Origin: Escherichia sp. E4742
GTDB taxonomy: Bacteria; Pseudomonadota; Gammaproteobacteria; Enterobacterales; Enterobacteriaceae
Direction of reading: 5' to 3'
NCBI RefSeq assembly: GCF_005843885.1
Contig: NZ_CP040443.1
Span: forward strand, 1,612,001-1,676,000
Length of the DNA: 64,000 bases
Below are positions 1 to 8,575 of the stretch, piece by piece. The position numbers were made by a program, and so were the translations under genes. Every line of letters begins with the position of its first letter. Within the stretch, counting starts at the first letter, position 1. Under the pieces are notes generated by a model. That model saw only the letters and a list, made by a program, of their open reading frames with translations, did not search any database and had not been told where the DNA came from.

Positions 1-608
1 TTCTCTTCCAGCCAGTGGAAAAACTCGCCGTCAAGAATAATGCCGTATTTGATGACTTCCGCTAGCCCTGAAGCCAACTCACGCTGAGGAAGCGTTTTCA
101 GACAATCGAGATCTACCACCACCGATGCAGGTTGGTAAAACGCGCCAATCATGTTTTTACCGAGGGGATGGTTTACCGCGGTTTTGCCGCCAACGGAGGA
201 GTCAACCTGCGACAATAACGTCGTTGGGACTTGAATGAAGCGAACGCCGCGCTGATAGCTCGCCGCCGCGAAACCGGTAAGATCGCCCACCACGCCGCCG
301 CCAAGTGCAACCAGTGTAGTATCGCGTCCATGCGGCTTTTGCAACAACGCTGTAAAGACGGTGTCGAGTACTGCCAGGCTTTTATACTGCTCGCCGTCAG
401 GGAGGATAACGCTATCGACGTTAACACCCGCCTGTTCAAGTACGCCGCGGACCTTATCGAGATACAGAGGAGCCAGGGTTTCGTTGGTGACCAACATCAC
501 CTGCTCGCCCGATTTCAGCGGTAAGAATGAAGCTGGTTCGTTAAACAAACCAGATGCGATGGTAATTGGGTAACTACGTTCCCCGAGAGTGACGACTATC
601 CTCTCCAT
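1..608 (-). CDS. aroB: 3-dehydroquinate synthase AroB, N-terminal part (cut by window edge)
   Basis: The reading frame starts at ATG 606-608 with MERIVVTLGERSYP, which I recognise as E. coli AroB, and stays open for 202 codons to the window edge; the full protein is about 362 aa. AroB converts DAHP to 3-dehydroquinate, the second step of the shikimate pathway, in the cytosol using NAD and a divalent metal. The NAD-binding glycine-rich stretch GGGVVGD and the VDSSVGGKT stretch are visible on the translated minus strand. It lies 56 bases after aroK in the same direction, so the two shikimate enzymes are probably co-transcribed. Confidence 0.97.
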   Translation of the reverse strand, partial: MERIVVTLGERSYPITIASGLFNEPASFLPLKSGEQVMLVTNETLAPLYLDKVRGVLEQAGVNVDSVILPDGEQYKSLAVLDTVFTALLQKPHGRDTTLVALGGGVVGDLTGFAAASYQRGVRFIQVPTTLLSQVDSSVGGKTAVNHPLGKNMIGAFYQPASVVVDLDCLKTLPQRELASGLAEVIKYGIILDGEFFHWLEE

Positions 609-664
609 AACGCGACATCCACCTTAATTACTGTACCCGCAGACGAGTGTATTTAAAGCCAGAA

Positions 665-1186
665 TTAGTTGCTTTCCAGCATGTTAATAATCTGGTTTGC
701 GACCACTTTAGCGCTTTGGTCATCAGTACGAATGGTCACGTCGGCAATCTCTTCATACAGCGGATTGCGTTCATTGGCCAACGCTTCCAGAACTTCACGT
801 GGCGGTGTTTCAACGTGCAGCAACGGGCGTTTTTTATCACGCTGCGTGCGTGCAAGTTGCTTTTCGATGGTCGTTTCAAGATAAACGACAACGCCACGAG
901 CGGAAAGACGGTTACGCGTTTCGCGGGATTTCACAGAGCCGCCGCCAGTAGCCAGCACAATACCCTGCTTCTCGGTCAATTCATTGATGACCTTTTCTTC
1001 GCGATCGCGGAAGCCTTCTTCGCCTTCTAAATCGAAAACCCAGCCCACATCAGCTCCGGTTCGTTTCTCAATCTCTTGATCGGAATCGTAAAATTCCATA
1101 TTGAGTTGTTGAGCTAACTGGCGCCCAATAGTGCTTTTTCCGGCACCCATAGGCCCAACCAGAAAGATATTGCGTTTCTCTGCCAT
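665..1186 (-). CDS. aroK: Shikimate kinase I
   Basis: This 173-aa protein phosphorylates shikimate to shikimate 3-phosphate with ATP, in the common aromatic pathway. The P-loop GPMGAGKST is at residues 11-19, the shikimate-binding DSD at 34-36, a GGG loop near residue 80, and the basic lid segment RDKKRP further on. The frame stays open about 67 codons upstream to 1387, but I chose MAEKRN at 1184-1186 because it gives the family's usual length and start; no strong ribosome site precedes it. It heads an aroK-aroB transcript. Confidence 0.97.
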   Translation of the reverse strand: MAEKRNIFLVGPMGAGKSTIGRQLAQQLNMEFYDSDQEIEKRTGADVGWVFDLEGEEGFRDREEKVINELTEKQGIVLATGGGSVKSRETRNRLSARGVVVYLETTIEKQLARTQRDKKRPLLHVETPPREVLEALANERNPLYEEIADVTIRTDDQSAKVVANQIINMLESN

Positions 1187-1586
1187 TTTTTCGGTACTAC
1201 TAAGACTATTCGTTAATGATAAACCCGCTTCGCTCAGAGAGCGCAGCAGGACATGAACTGAAACCTCATAAGATATTGCGAGAGTCAGACTGAAAATTAT
1301 CTCAATACTCCAGCAGGTTTGGCAACTGAATAAATCGCCCATCCCTCTGCATATCTGGTCGCTGCAGGCATACTGCCTTGCTATCACCGCTTTGGCGATA
1401 AATCACCGGGTAAGATTAGCGTAAAAAAGACAGCAAAATGCCGCCTGAATGATAAATCATCATCATAAAACGCAGGCAGCTAAGAGCACCAACTCTCAAA
1501 TCGGTACTCCTTGTATGCTAAATACCTGCGCGCGTCAAATAGATGAAACACGTTCAACGTAAAAACATCACCGCTTTTGCGGCGGT
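1187..1586. other. 400-base intergenic region between hofQ and aroK
   Basis: This stretch holds no gene I can support. It must contain the promoter and leader of aroK on the minus strand. I could not find a -35/-10 pair with good spacing. A probable hofQ terminator sits at its left end. Confidence 0.6.
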
Positions 1587-1587
1587 T
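1559..1587 (-). terminator. Probable intrinsic terminator of the hof operon
   Basis: Read on the minus strand, CCGC-AAAA-GCGG directly follows the hofQ stop and is followed by GATGTTTTTA. The stem is short and the T-run is separated by a few bases, so this is moderate support only. Confidence 0.45.
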
Positions 1588-2825
1588 TACTCACTGGAAA
1601 CCAGTCGTGGCGTGATAAACACCACTAACTCACGTCGTTCATCTTCTTTTCCGTCATGACGAAATAATTGCCCGAACCAGGGAATGTCACCCAACAGCGG
1701 TACGCTATCCTGACCCGATTTATTTTTACGGGTAAAAATGCCGCCTAGCGCCAACGTTTCTCCGCTTTTGACCTCGACTTGCGTTTCGATCTCCTGCTTA
1801 TCAATTGCCAACACTTCGCCATCGGCTTGTTGAAGGACCTGCCCCGGAACGTTCTGGCTGATGTGTAACTTCAGCCGGATGCGACCTTTTTGTAACACCG
1901 TGGGCGTGACCTCCATTCCCAGTACCGCCTCTTTAAACTCCACCGATGTTGCACCACTTTCACCACTGGAAACCTGATACGGAATTTCGCTTCCCTGTTT
2001 AATGCTGGCAGGCTGGAGATGCGAAGCCAGTAAACGTGGACTAGCGATGATATCCAGTTGCTGTTTCTGTTCTAGTGCGGAAAGCTCCAGATCCAGCAAA
2101 CGTCCGTTGATCCGCCCAATGTTAAAACCGATATGCGTCGTCGCCGTCGCCACCGCGAGATCGCTACCGAGCGTAGTCACTTGCCCAACGCCGCCAGCTT
2201 GTTGCGCATCGGCCAGCGTCCATTTCACGCCTAACTCGCGCAGACTTTTTTCATTAATGGTGACAATGTGTGCCGACAGTTCAACCTGGCCAACCGGCAA
2301 ATCCATTTGCATGACCCACTGTTCCAGTGCAGTTAACGCCGCCTGGTTATCGCGCAGCAAAAGGCGATTGGTGCGTTTATCAACGGTCATGCTGCCTTTG
2401 GCGCTAAGTAGCTTCTCCCCCACTTTCGCCAACTCTCCGGCATCGGCGTATTGCAGGGTAATGCTGCGATTTTCCAGCGGCAGGTTTGCCTGCGCCCGAG
2501 CCTTCTCTGCCTCCTGGCGGGCGATATTTTCATTTTGCCAGGCAACGGAATGCACTGAAAGAATATTGCCTTCCTGACGCGTTATCAGCCCGGCGCTTTT
2601 CACTACGGTTTGTAGCGCCTGCTTCCAGGGAACATCCGTTAAATGTAGCGATACCGTACCGCTGACGTCTGGCGACACCACCAGGTTTAGCTTCTCCTGT
2701 TCGGCCAGCGCCTGCAAAACCTGAGCCACCGGAACGTCATCCACCATCAGCGTGACTTTTTGCGGCTTTGCCGCCTGCACGATGGGCATCATCATCAACA
2801 GTAGTGCGGCTATCCATTGCTTCAT
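1587..2825 (-). CDS. hofQ: Secretin-family outer membrane protein HofQ
   Basis: HofQ (412 aa) belongs to the PilQ/ComQ secretins, which form the outer-membrane channel of type IV pilus and DNA-uptake machines; in E. coli it is linked to use of DNA as a nutrient. A signal peptide spans residues 1-18 (MKQWIAALLL... to VQA). An STN/short N-domain covers about 25-90, a secretin N domain about 115-180, and the conserved secretin C domain about 240-408, including the VPLLGDIPWFGQLF motif near the end. The start has a perfect AAGGAG seven bases upstream, inside the hofP coding region. It is the last gene of hofMNOPQ. Confidence 0.95.
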   Translation of the reverse strand: MKQWIAALLLMMMPIVQAAKPQKVTLMVDDVPVAQVLQALAEQEKLNLVVSPDVSGTVSLHLTDVPWKQALQTVVKSAGLITRQEGNILSVHSVAWQNENIARQEAEKARAQANLPLENRSITLQYADAGELAKVGEKLLSAKGSMTVDKRTNRLLLRDNQAALTALEQWVMQMDLPVGQVELSAHIVTINEKSLRELGVKWTLADAQQAGGVGQVTTLGSDLAVATATTHIGFNIGRINGRLLDLELSALEQKQQLDIIASPRLLASHLQPASIKQGSEIPYQVSSGESGATSVEFKEAVLGMEVTPTVLQKGRIRLKLHISQNVPGQVLQQADGEVLAIDKQEIETQVEVKSGETLALGGIFTRKNKSGQDSVPLLGDIPWFGQLFRHDGKEDERRELVVFITPRLVSSE

Positions 2826-3141
2826 TTGTATCTCCTTGCCGTTGCCACAACCACTGTGGCGGTTCGCAATTTGTCCCGGTTCCCAGCGTTAGTGTGTCTG
2901 GCGTCAGCTGTAAAATTGTCCAGCCGTTTTCCAGCACATCGTTTTGCTGCACCCGTCGCCATTTCTTTTGCCCATCTTTTATTACGCCGATAACGCGCTC
3001 GCCTCTTCCTACCATTCCCTGATAGCGCCACTGGGTAAGTTCGCTAATCCGGCATAAATCTTCCGGTGGTTTAAACGGGTCGCGCATGCCGGTTAATAGC
3101 CATAATGCAACACCAGCCAGCAGCCAACGTTTAGCCATCAT
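2737..3141 (-). CDS. hofP: DNA utilization protein HofP
   Basis: HofP is a 134-aa PilP-like protein of the hof operon with a hydrophobic N-terminal segment (residues 3-18) and the MRDPFKPPEDLC stretch typical of PilP-type lipoprotein-like pilot proteins. Two ATG codons in tandem (3136-3141) precede KRW; I used the first. It begins inside the last 11 bases of hofO. Its last 89 bases overlap the start of hofQ in another frame, a long overlap that fits translational coupling. Function is inferred from PilP-type families. Confidence 0.9.
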   Translation of the reverse strand: MMAKRWLLAGVALWLLTGMRDPFKPPEDLCRISELTQWRYQGMVGRGERVIGVIKDGQKKWRRVQQNDVLENGWTILQLTPDTLTLGTGTNCEPPQWLWQRQGDTNEAMDSRTTVDDDAHRAGGKAAKSHADGG

Positions 3142-3571
3142 TCGCCCCCTCCAGTTGGAGCGTGAACAAGAGTTCATTACCTTCCACGCTTAACGAAAAA
3201 CGGCTTACGCTGACATTGCGCTCTGCCAGTCGTGTAAATGCCGACGGCACCGCTTCCCAGAGCGTTTTCAACGCCAACTCGCCTCCCAGGGCTGACGGAT
3301 GCCAGTAAACCAGTTGCGCGCCAGGCAACTGAAAATCCAGCGGCGAAAAGGGCAACGTCTTTTCTTCGCGGATGGGCGTGGTGTCTACCAGGCGATGCAG
3401 TGCAGCCCACTGCTGGTGATTACTTGCCCGCAATCGAATTAATGCGTCGCTCTCTTCCTGATGGGCCAATGAAAGAACGATGATTGTGAATAACACCAGC
3501 AACCAGACTGCCCAGCCAAACTGACGGGTACGAGGCGATGTGGCAAACCACCAGTCAAAGAGCGAGTTCAT
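3131..3571 (-). CDS. hofO: DNA utilization protein HofO
   Basis: This 146-aa protein occupies the PilO position of the operon. One transmembrane helix is visible at about residues 18-36 (FGWAVWLLVLFTIIVLSLA), followed by a soluble domain expected in the periplasm, as in PilO-like inner-membrane alignment proteins. It overlaps hofN by 17 bases and hofP by 11, so the operon is tightly packed. Its role in DNA use is known from E. coli genetics, not from the sequence alone. Confidence 0.9.
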   Translation of the reverse strand: MNSLFDWWFATSPRTRQFGWAVWLLVLFTIIVLSLAHQEESDALIRLRASNHQQWAALHRLVDTTPIREEKTLPFSPLDFQLPGAQLVYWHPSALGGELALKTLWEAVPSAFTRLAERNVSVSRFSLSVEGNELLFTLQLEGANDG

Positions 3572-4094
3572 CGCTAACCTTCCTTGTTAACTGATACTCA
3601 AATTGCCAGCGCCCTTGTGCATCCTGCTGCGTGGCCCCTCGCTGGTTGAGCTGAAAAGAAGCATCCTGACGTAGTGACTTCTCCAACACATTTAGTGCGG
3701 TGATGTTCGACGTAAGTCCTTTGACTTCCAGCGTTCCCTGCTGCCAGCTCAGCGTGGTCAGCCAGGCTTTTTCTGGTAAAAGCGTCGCCAGCGCTTCCAG
3801 CGCTGGTTGCCAGTCGCGGGTAAATTGTCGCTGACGCTGACGTCGCAAATGCTGTTCGCGTAACTGTTGGCGTTCCAACAAACGTGGCTTAGTGACCTGT
3901 AAGCTACGGGCGAGTTGTTGTTCTCCCTCGAGCAAAACGGCGTCTACGCGTGCTTCGGCGTTATATGCCAGACGCTGCATTAGGGTTATCCCTACGGTCA
4001 GCAGCAGAGGGGCAACAAACATCTGCAACCAGAAGCGAAAAAAGGCCGCACGGCGTTGCTGTCGCCAGGGCAAAAAATTGATTGGTGGGTTCAT
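3555..4094 (-). CDS. hofN: DNA utilization protein HofN (PilN-like)
   Basis: HofN (179 aa) starts with MNPPINFLPWRQQRR, the short cytoplasmic INLLPWR-type tail by which PilN proteins bind PilM, followed by a transmembrane helix at about residues 20-41 and a coiled-coil-rich region around 50-95. It is the partner of HofM in the inner-membrane platform. The ATG overlaps the hofM stop as TAATG. Confidence 0.92.
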   Translation of the reverse strand: MNPPINFLPWRQQRRAAFFRFWLQMFVAPLLLTVGITLMQRLAYNAEARVDAVLLEGEQQLARSLQVTKPRLLERQQLREQHLRRQRQRQFTRDWQPALEALATLLPEKAWLTTLSWQQGTLEVKGLTSNITALNVLEKSLRQDASFQLNQRGATQQDAQGRWQFEYQLTRKVSDELAL

Positions 4095-4873
4095 TAGCGA
4101 CTCTCCCCAAGCGCCAGCCCCAGCGCAATGGCGAAGTCTCCACCTGGTGGCGGCAGCGGCGGCTGACGAACAGAAACCGCCTCCCAGGGGTCAAATCCGC
4201 CTTCTCCGCATATTGCGATACTGTCGGGGTCCACAGATAACATCGCTGCAAGGTCATTCGCGCTTGTCATCCCCACCACCAGCTTGCGCCCCCAGCTATA
4301 ACGCGTCGCCCACAACCACTGTTCGTGGTCACACCAGGCCAGACATTGCTTGTGAGGGGGTAAAAAAGGCAGAAATCGTTGTAAAGCGCAGGCATCCGGG
4401 GTAATCGCGCTAACGTGAACACGCAATCTTTCTGCCAGGGTAAGTAACGTTGCCAACTCTTTGCTTTGCGCGGCGGTCACGTTATAGGCCGGGCTTAGTG
4501 AATCTTCGCTATAATCGAAGCGCAGAGAGTCCGGTTCCATATCCAGCTCGCGTGCCATTGTGCCTGCCAGCCATGCCGTTTGCTCTCGCTCACCGAGAGA
4601 CATAGCCGGGCGTGGAAATGCCCTCTGTAACGTTCGACCAGCAGGAAATGCCAGCATAATGTGATGTCGATGCGGCAGTTCACGACTCCACGGTAACAAC
4701 GTTTTTGCCAGCCGCTCTGTATCGAGAATGCGTCCATCTTTGATAATGTCTGTCGCCAGCGGCAAACGCCACCAACGTTGCAAAAAGCATTCTTTAGCGC
4801 CACGCACGATAGCAACCGCCACCGCTTCTTGCTGTTGTAAATGCAAACCAATTTGCCAGATCTTAAATGCCAT
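4094..4873 (-). CDS. hofM: DNA utilization protein HofM (PilM-like)
   Basis: HofM (259 aa) is the actin-fold PilM/ComA-like cytosolic component of the hof system. The start at MAFKIWQ (4871-4873) is favoured by an AAGGAG-type site nine bases upstream and by the known E. coli length; an in-frame ATG nine codons earlier lacks such a site. A glycine-rich segment near the C-terminus (PGGDFAIALGLALG) fits the family. It is the first gene of hofMNOPQ and is divergent from mrcA across about 120 bases that should hold both promoters. Confidence 0.93.
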   Translation of the reverse strand: MAFKIWQIGLHLQQQEAVAVAIVRGAKECFLQRWWRLPLATDIIKDGRILDTERLAKTLLPWSRELPHRHHIMLAFPAGRTLQRAFPRPAMSLGEREQTAWLAGTMARELDMEPDSLRFDYSEDSLSPAYNVTAAQSKELATLLTLAERLRVHVSAITPDACALQRFLPFLPPHKQCLAWCDHEQWLWATRYSWGRKLVVGMTSANDLAAMLSVDPDSIAICGEGGFDPWEAVSVRQPPLPPPGGDFAIALGLALGESR

Positions 4874-4992
4874 TGTGATGATCTCCTTATCACCCGCCAC
4901 TCTGGCGGGTATATCAATGCGTCTGGCTTGCCTTTATACTACCGCGCGTTTGTTTATAAACTGCCCAAGTGAAACTAAATGGGAAATTTCCA

Positions 4993-7545
4993 GTGAAGTT
5001 CGTAAAGTATTTATTGATCCTTGCAGTCTGTTGCATTCTGCTGGGAGCAGGCTCGATTTATGGCCTCTACCGCTACATCGAGCCACAACTGCCGGATGTG
5101 GCGACATTAAAAGATGTTCGCCTGCAAATTCCGATGCAGATTTACAGCGCCGATGGCGAGCTAATTGCGCAATATGGTGAAAAGCGTCGTATTCCGGTTA
5201 CGTTGGATCAAATTCCGCCGGAAATGGTGAAAGCCTTTATCGCGACGGAGGACAGCCGCTTTTATGAGCATCACGGCGTTGACCCGGTGGGGATCTTCCG
5301 TGCGGCAAGTGTGGCGTTGTTCTCTGGTCACGCATCACAAGGGGCGAGTACCATTACCCAGCAACTGGCGAGAAACTTCTTCCTCAGTCCGGAACGCACG
5401 ATGATGCGTAAGATTAAGGAAGTCTTCCTCGCGATTCGTATTGAACAGTTGCTGACTAAAGACGAGATCCTCGAGCTTTATCTGAACAAGATTTACCTCG
5501 GTTACCGTGCCTATGGTGTCGGTGCTGCGGCACAAGTTTATTTCGGTAAAACGGTCGACCAACTGACGCTGAACGAAATGGCGGTGATTGCCGGGCTGCC
5601 AAAAGCTCCATCCACTTTCAACCCGCTCTACTCAATGGATCGCGCCGTCGCGCGGCGTAACGTTGTGCTGTCGCGTATGTTGAGCGAAGGGTATATCACC
5701 CAGCAGCAATACGATCAGACGCGTAGTGAGCCGATTAACGCCAATTATCACGCGCCGGAAATTGCGTTCTCGGCGCCGTATCTCACCGAAATGGTGCGTC
5801 AGGAGATGTATAGCCGTTATGGCGAAAGTGCCTATGAAGACGGTTATCGCATTTACACCACCATTACCCGCAAAGTTCAACAGGCCGCGCAGCAAGCGGT
5901 GCGTAACAACGTGCTGAACTACGACATGCGTCACGGTTATCGCGGCCCGGCTAATGTGCTGTGGAAAGTGGGTGAGACGGCGTGGGACACCAAAAAGATA
6001 ACCAATACTCTGAAAGCGTTGCCGACTTACGGTCCGCTGCTGCCTGCCGCAGTTACCAGCACCAATCCGCAGGAAGCGACAGCGATGCTGGCTGACGGAA
6101 CGTCCGTAACGTTGCGTATGGAAGGCGTTCGCTGGGCGCGTCCTTACCGTTCAGACACTCAACAGGGACCGACGCCGCGTAAAGTGACTGATGTGGTGCA
6201 AACGGGTCAGCAAATCTGGGTTCGCCAGGTTGGCGATGCCTGGTGGCTGGCGCAGGTGCCAGAGGTGAACTCGGCGCTTGTGTCGATCAATCCGCAAAAC
6301 GGTGCCGTCATGGCGCTGGTTGGTGGCTTTGACTTCAACCAGAGCAAGTTTAACCGCGCAACTCAGGCGCTGCGTCAGGTGGGTTCGAATATCAAACCGT
6401 TCCTCTATACCGCCGCAATGGATAAAGGTCTGACGCTGGCAAGTATGCTGAACGATGTGCCGATTTCCCGCTGGGACGCCGGTGCTGGTTCTGACTGGGA
6501 GCCGAAAAACTCACCGCCGCAATATGCCGGTCCAATCCGTTTACGTCAGGGACTGGGTCAGTCGAAGAACGTAGTGATGGTGCGTGCAATGCGGGCTATG
6601 GGCGTCGACTACGCTGCAGAGTATCTGCAACGATTCGGATTCCCGGCGCAAAACATTGTTCATACCGAATCGCTGGCGCTGGGTTCCGCGTCCTTCACGC
6701 CGCTGCAGGTGGCGCGCGGCTACGCAGTAATGGCGAACGGTGGCTTCCTGGTGGATCCGTGGTTTATCAGCAAAATTGAAAACGACCAGGGCGGCGTGAT
6801 TTTCGAAGCGAAACCGAAAGTAGCTTGCCCGGAATGCGATATCCCGGTGATTTACGGCGATACGCAAAAATCGAACGTGCTGGAAAACAGCGACGTTGAA
6901 GACGTGGCTATCTCCCGCGAGCAGCAAAATGTTTCGGTGCCGATGCCGCAACTAGAGCAAGCTAATCAGACATTAGTCGCGAAGACCGGCGCGCAGGAGT
7001 ATGCACCGCACGTTATCAGCACTCCGCTGGCATTCCTGATTAAGAGCGCACTGAACACCAATATCTTTGGTGAACCAGGCTGGCAAGGTACTGGCTGGCG
7101 CGCAGGTCGTGATTTGCAACGTCATGATATCGGCGGGAAAACTGGGACCACCAACAGCTCGAAGGATGCATGGTTCTCGGGTTACGGACCAGGCGTAGTA
7201 ACCTCAGTATGGATTGGCTTTGACGATCACCGTCGTAATCTCGGTCATACCACGGCTTCCGGGGCAATTAAAGATCAGATCTCTGGTTATGAAGGTGGTG
7301 CTAAAAGCGCGCAGCCTGCATGGGACGCTTATATGAAAGCCGTTCTGGAAGGCGTACCGGAACAACCGCTGACGCCGCCGCCGGGTATTGTGACGGTGAA
7401 TATCGATCGCAGCACTGGGCAACTGGCCAGCGGCGGCAACAGCCGCGCAGAGTACTTCATTGAAGGTACACAGCCTACACAGCAGGCGGTGCGCGAGGTG
7501 GGAACGACCATTATCGATAATGGTGAGGCACAGGAATTGTTCTGA
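4993..7545 (+). CDS. mrcA: Penicillin-binding protein 1A, bifunctional glycosyltransferase/transpeptidase
   Basis: PBP1A polymerises and crosslinks peptidoglycan. The 850-aa product has a membrane helix at residues 6-28, a GT51 glycosyltransferase domain with catalytic Glu86 in ATEDSRF, and a transpeptidase domain with the active serine in GSNIKPF (Ser473 by K-12 numbering) and the KTGT box in GGKTGTTNSS. The start is GTG at 4993 followed by KFVKY, as in K-12. A second in-frame GTG at 4969 would add eight residues (MKLNGKFP). The gene is followed by a strong terminator, so it is probably a single unit. Confidence 0.97.
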   Translation: MKFVKYLLILAVCCILLGAGSIYGLYRYIEPQLPDVATLKDVRLQIPMQIYSADGELIAQYGEKRRIPVTLDQIPPEMVKAFIATEDSRFYEHHGVDPVGIFRAASVALFSGHASQGASTITQQLARNFFLSPERTMMRKIKEVFLAIRIEQLLTKDEILELYLNKIYLGYRAYGVGAAAQVYFGKTVDQLTLNEMAVIAGLPKAPSTFNPLYSMDRAVARRNVVLSRMLSEGYITQQQYDQTRSEPINANYHAPEIAFSAPYLTEMVRQEMYSRYGESAYEDGYRIYTTITRKVQQAAQQAVRNNVLNYDMRHGYRGPANVLWKVGETAWDTKKITNTLKALPTYGPLLPAAVTSTNPQEATAMLADGTSVTLRMEGVRWARPYRSDTQQGPTPRKVTDVVQTGQQIWVRQVGDAWWLAQVPEVNSALVSINPQNGAVMALVGGFDFNQSKFNRATQALRQVGSNIKPFLYTAAMDKGLTLASMLNDVPISRWDAGAGSDWEPKNSPPQYAGPIRLRQGLGQSKNVVMVRAMRAMGVDYAAEYLQRFGFPAQNIVHTESLALGSASFTPLQVARGYAVMANGGFLVDPWFISKIENDQGGVIFEAKPKVACPECDIPVIYGDTQKSNVLENSDVEDVAISREQQNVSVPMPQLEQANQTLVAKTGAQEYAPHVISTPLAFLIKSALNTNIFGEPGWQGTGWRAGRDLQRHDIGGKTGTTNSSKDAWFSGYGPGVVTSVWIGFDDHRRNLGHTTASGAIKDQISGYEGGAKSAQPAWDAYMKAVLEGVPEQPLTPPPGIVTVNIDRSTGQLASGGNSRAEYFIEGTQPTQQAVREVGTTIIDNGEAQELF

Positions 7546-7547
7546 TT

Positions 7548-7571
7548 AAAAAGGCGCTTCGGCGCCTTTTT
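7548..7571 (+). terminator. Intrinsic terminator after mrcA
   Basis: A-tract, then GGCGC-TTCG-GCGCC with the very stable UUCG tetraloop, then five Ts, beginning three bases after the mrcA stop. A-tracts on both sides may let it work in both directions. Confidence 0.92.
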
Positions 7572-7597
7572 AGTTTGCTGGCAAAGTGCGCGTTGTT

Positions 7598-7682
7598 CAT
7601 GCCGGATGTGGCATGCAACATCTTGAAAACTCAATATATTGCAGGAATCCCGTAGGCCTGATAAGCATGGCGCATCAGGCAA
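7598..7682. repeat. REP/BIME palindromic element between mrcA and nudE
   Basis: A partial REP (GCCGGATGTGGCATGC, from 7601) is followed by a full REP unit, GTAGGCCTGATAAGC...GCATCAGGCA, at 7652-7682. Both genes converge on it. Confidence 0.8.
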
Positions 7683-7693
7683 GCTCTACGTAT

Positions 7694-8254
7694 TTACAAC
7701 CGTCCCTGCCCCTTTAACCACTCGCGCACCAGGAACAACGCGCTGACATTGCGCGCTTCATTGAAGTCAGGATCTTCGAGCAAATCCATCATATGCGCCA
7801 GCGGCCAGCGAACCTGCGGTAGCGGCTCTGGCTCATCGCCTTCCAGCGATTCCGGGTAGAGATCTTGCGCCACCACAATATTCATTTTGCTGGAAAAGTA
7901 AGACGGCGCCATGCTGAGTTTCTTCAAAAAAGTCAGATCGTTCGCACCAAATCCCACTTCTTCTTTTAGCTCGCGGTTAGCTGCTTCGTAGACGCTTTCA
8001 CCGGGATCAATCAGCCCTTTCGAAAACCCTAACTCGTAGGATTCAGTTCCCACCGCGTACTCACGAATCAGGATCAGATGGTCGTCCACAATAGGCACAA
8101 TCATCACCGCTTCCCTGTTGGTTGGACGCATTCGTTCATAAACACGCCGCACGCCATTGCTGAACTCCAGATCCACGCTTTCGACGGTAAACAGTCGGGA
8201 ACGGGCTACAGTTTCAACATTCAGAATGGTGGGTTTTTGTAATGATTTTCTCAT
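7694..8254 (-). CDS. nudE: ADP compounds hydrolase NudE (Nudix)
   Basis: NudE (186 aa) hydrolyses ADP-ribose, NADH, Ap3A and related compounds in the cytosol. A complete Nudix box G-x5-E-x7-REUxEExGU is visible: Gly80, Glu86, Arg94-Glu95, Glu98-Glu99, Gly101. Length and sequence match the E. coli protein almost exactly. It converges on mrcA and diverges from igaA. Confidence 0.96.
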   Translation of the reverse strand: MRKSLQKPTILNVETVARSRLFTVESVDLEFSNGVRRVYERMRPTNREAVMIVPIVDDHLILIREYAVGTESYELGFSKGLIDPGESVYEAANRELKEEVGFGANDLTFLKKLSMAPSYFSSKMNIVVAQDLYPESLEGDEPEPLPQVRWPLAHMMDLLEDPDFNEARNVSALFLVREWLKGQGRL

Positions 8255-8575
8255 TGTGGAATCTTTGCAGTGAAATCAGTATTTATTGTGCGATATCGGA
8301 CACCGTTTCGGCAATGTGAATTGCATGTTATTTACATTTATGCAACCTGATAAATAATCGTTCTCAAATCAAATTAAAAGTCAATAGGTTGAAATAACTC
8401 CAGGAATTTGCTGATATTCCGCCCTCAGAGGGTTTGCTATGATCAGCGGTTACTGGGATGCGCTTAATGATGCTCAAGTTCAACTCCACGCTTGCCGATA
8501 GCCAACCGCAGAATCCTATATTGTGTCCAGGGTGCGAATAATCACGCCTGACAAATTAAGTAAGATGGGGAAAGC
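8255..8575. promoter_or_regulatory. Divergent control region of nudE and igaA
   Basis: No gene is visible in this 321-base gap. On the plus strand an extended -10 (TGC-TATGAT, 8436-8444) lies about 130 bases before igaA and is a candidate promoter. The 8310-8400 stretch is AT-rich. I found no convincing operator. Confidence 0.4.

Noticed and set aside
1187..1387. N-terminal extension of aroK by 67 codons
   Set aside because: The frame is open but has no ribosome site or protein-like composition, and the MAEKRN start gives the standard shikimate kinase length.
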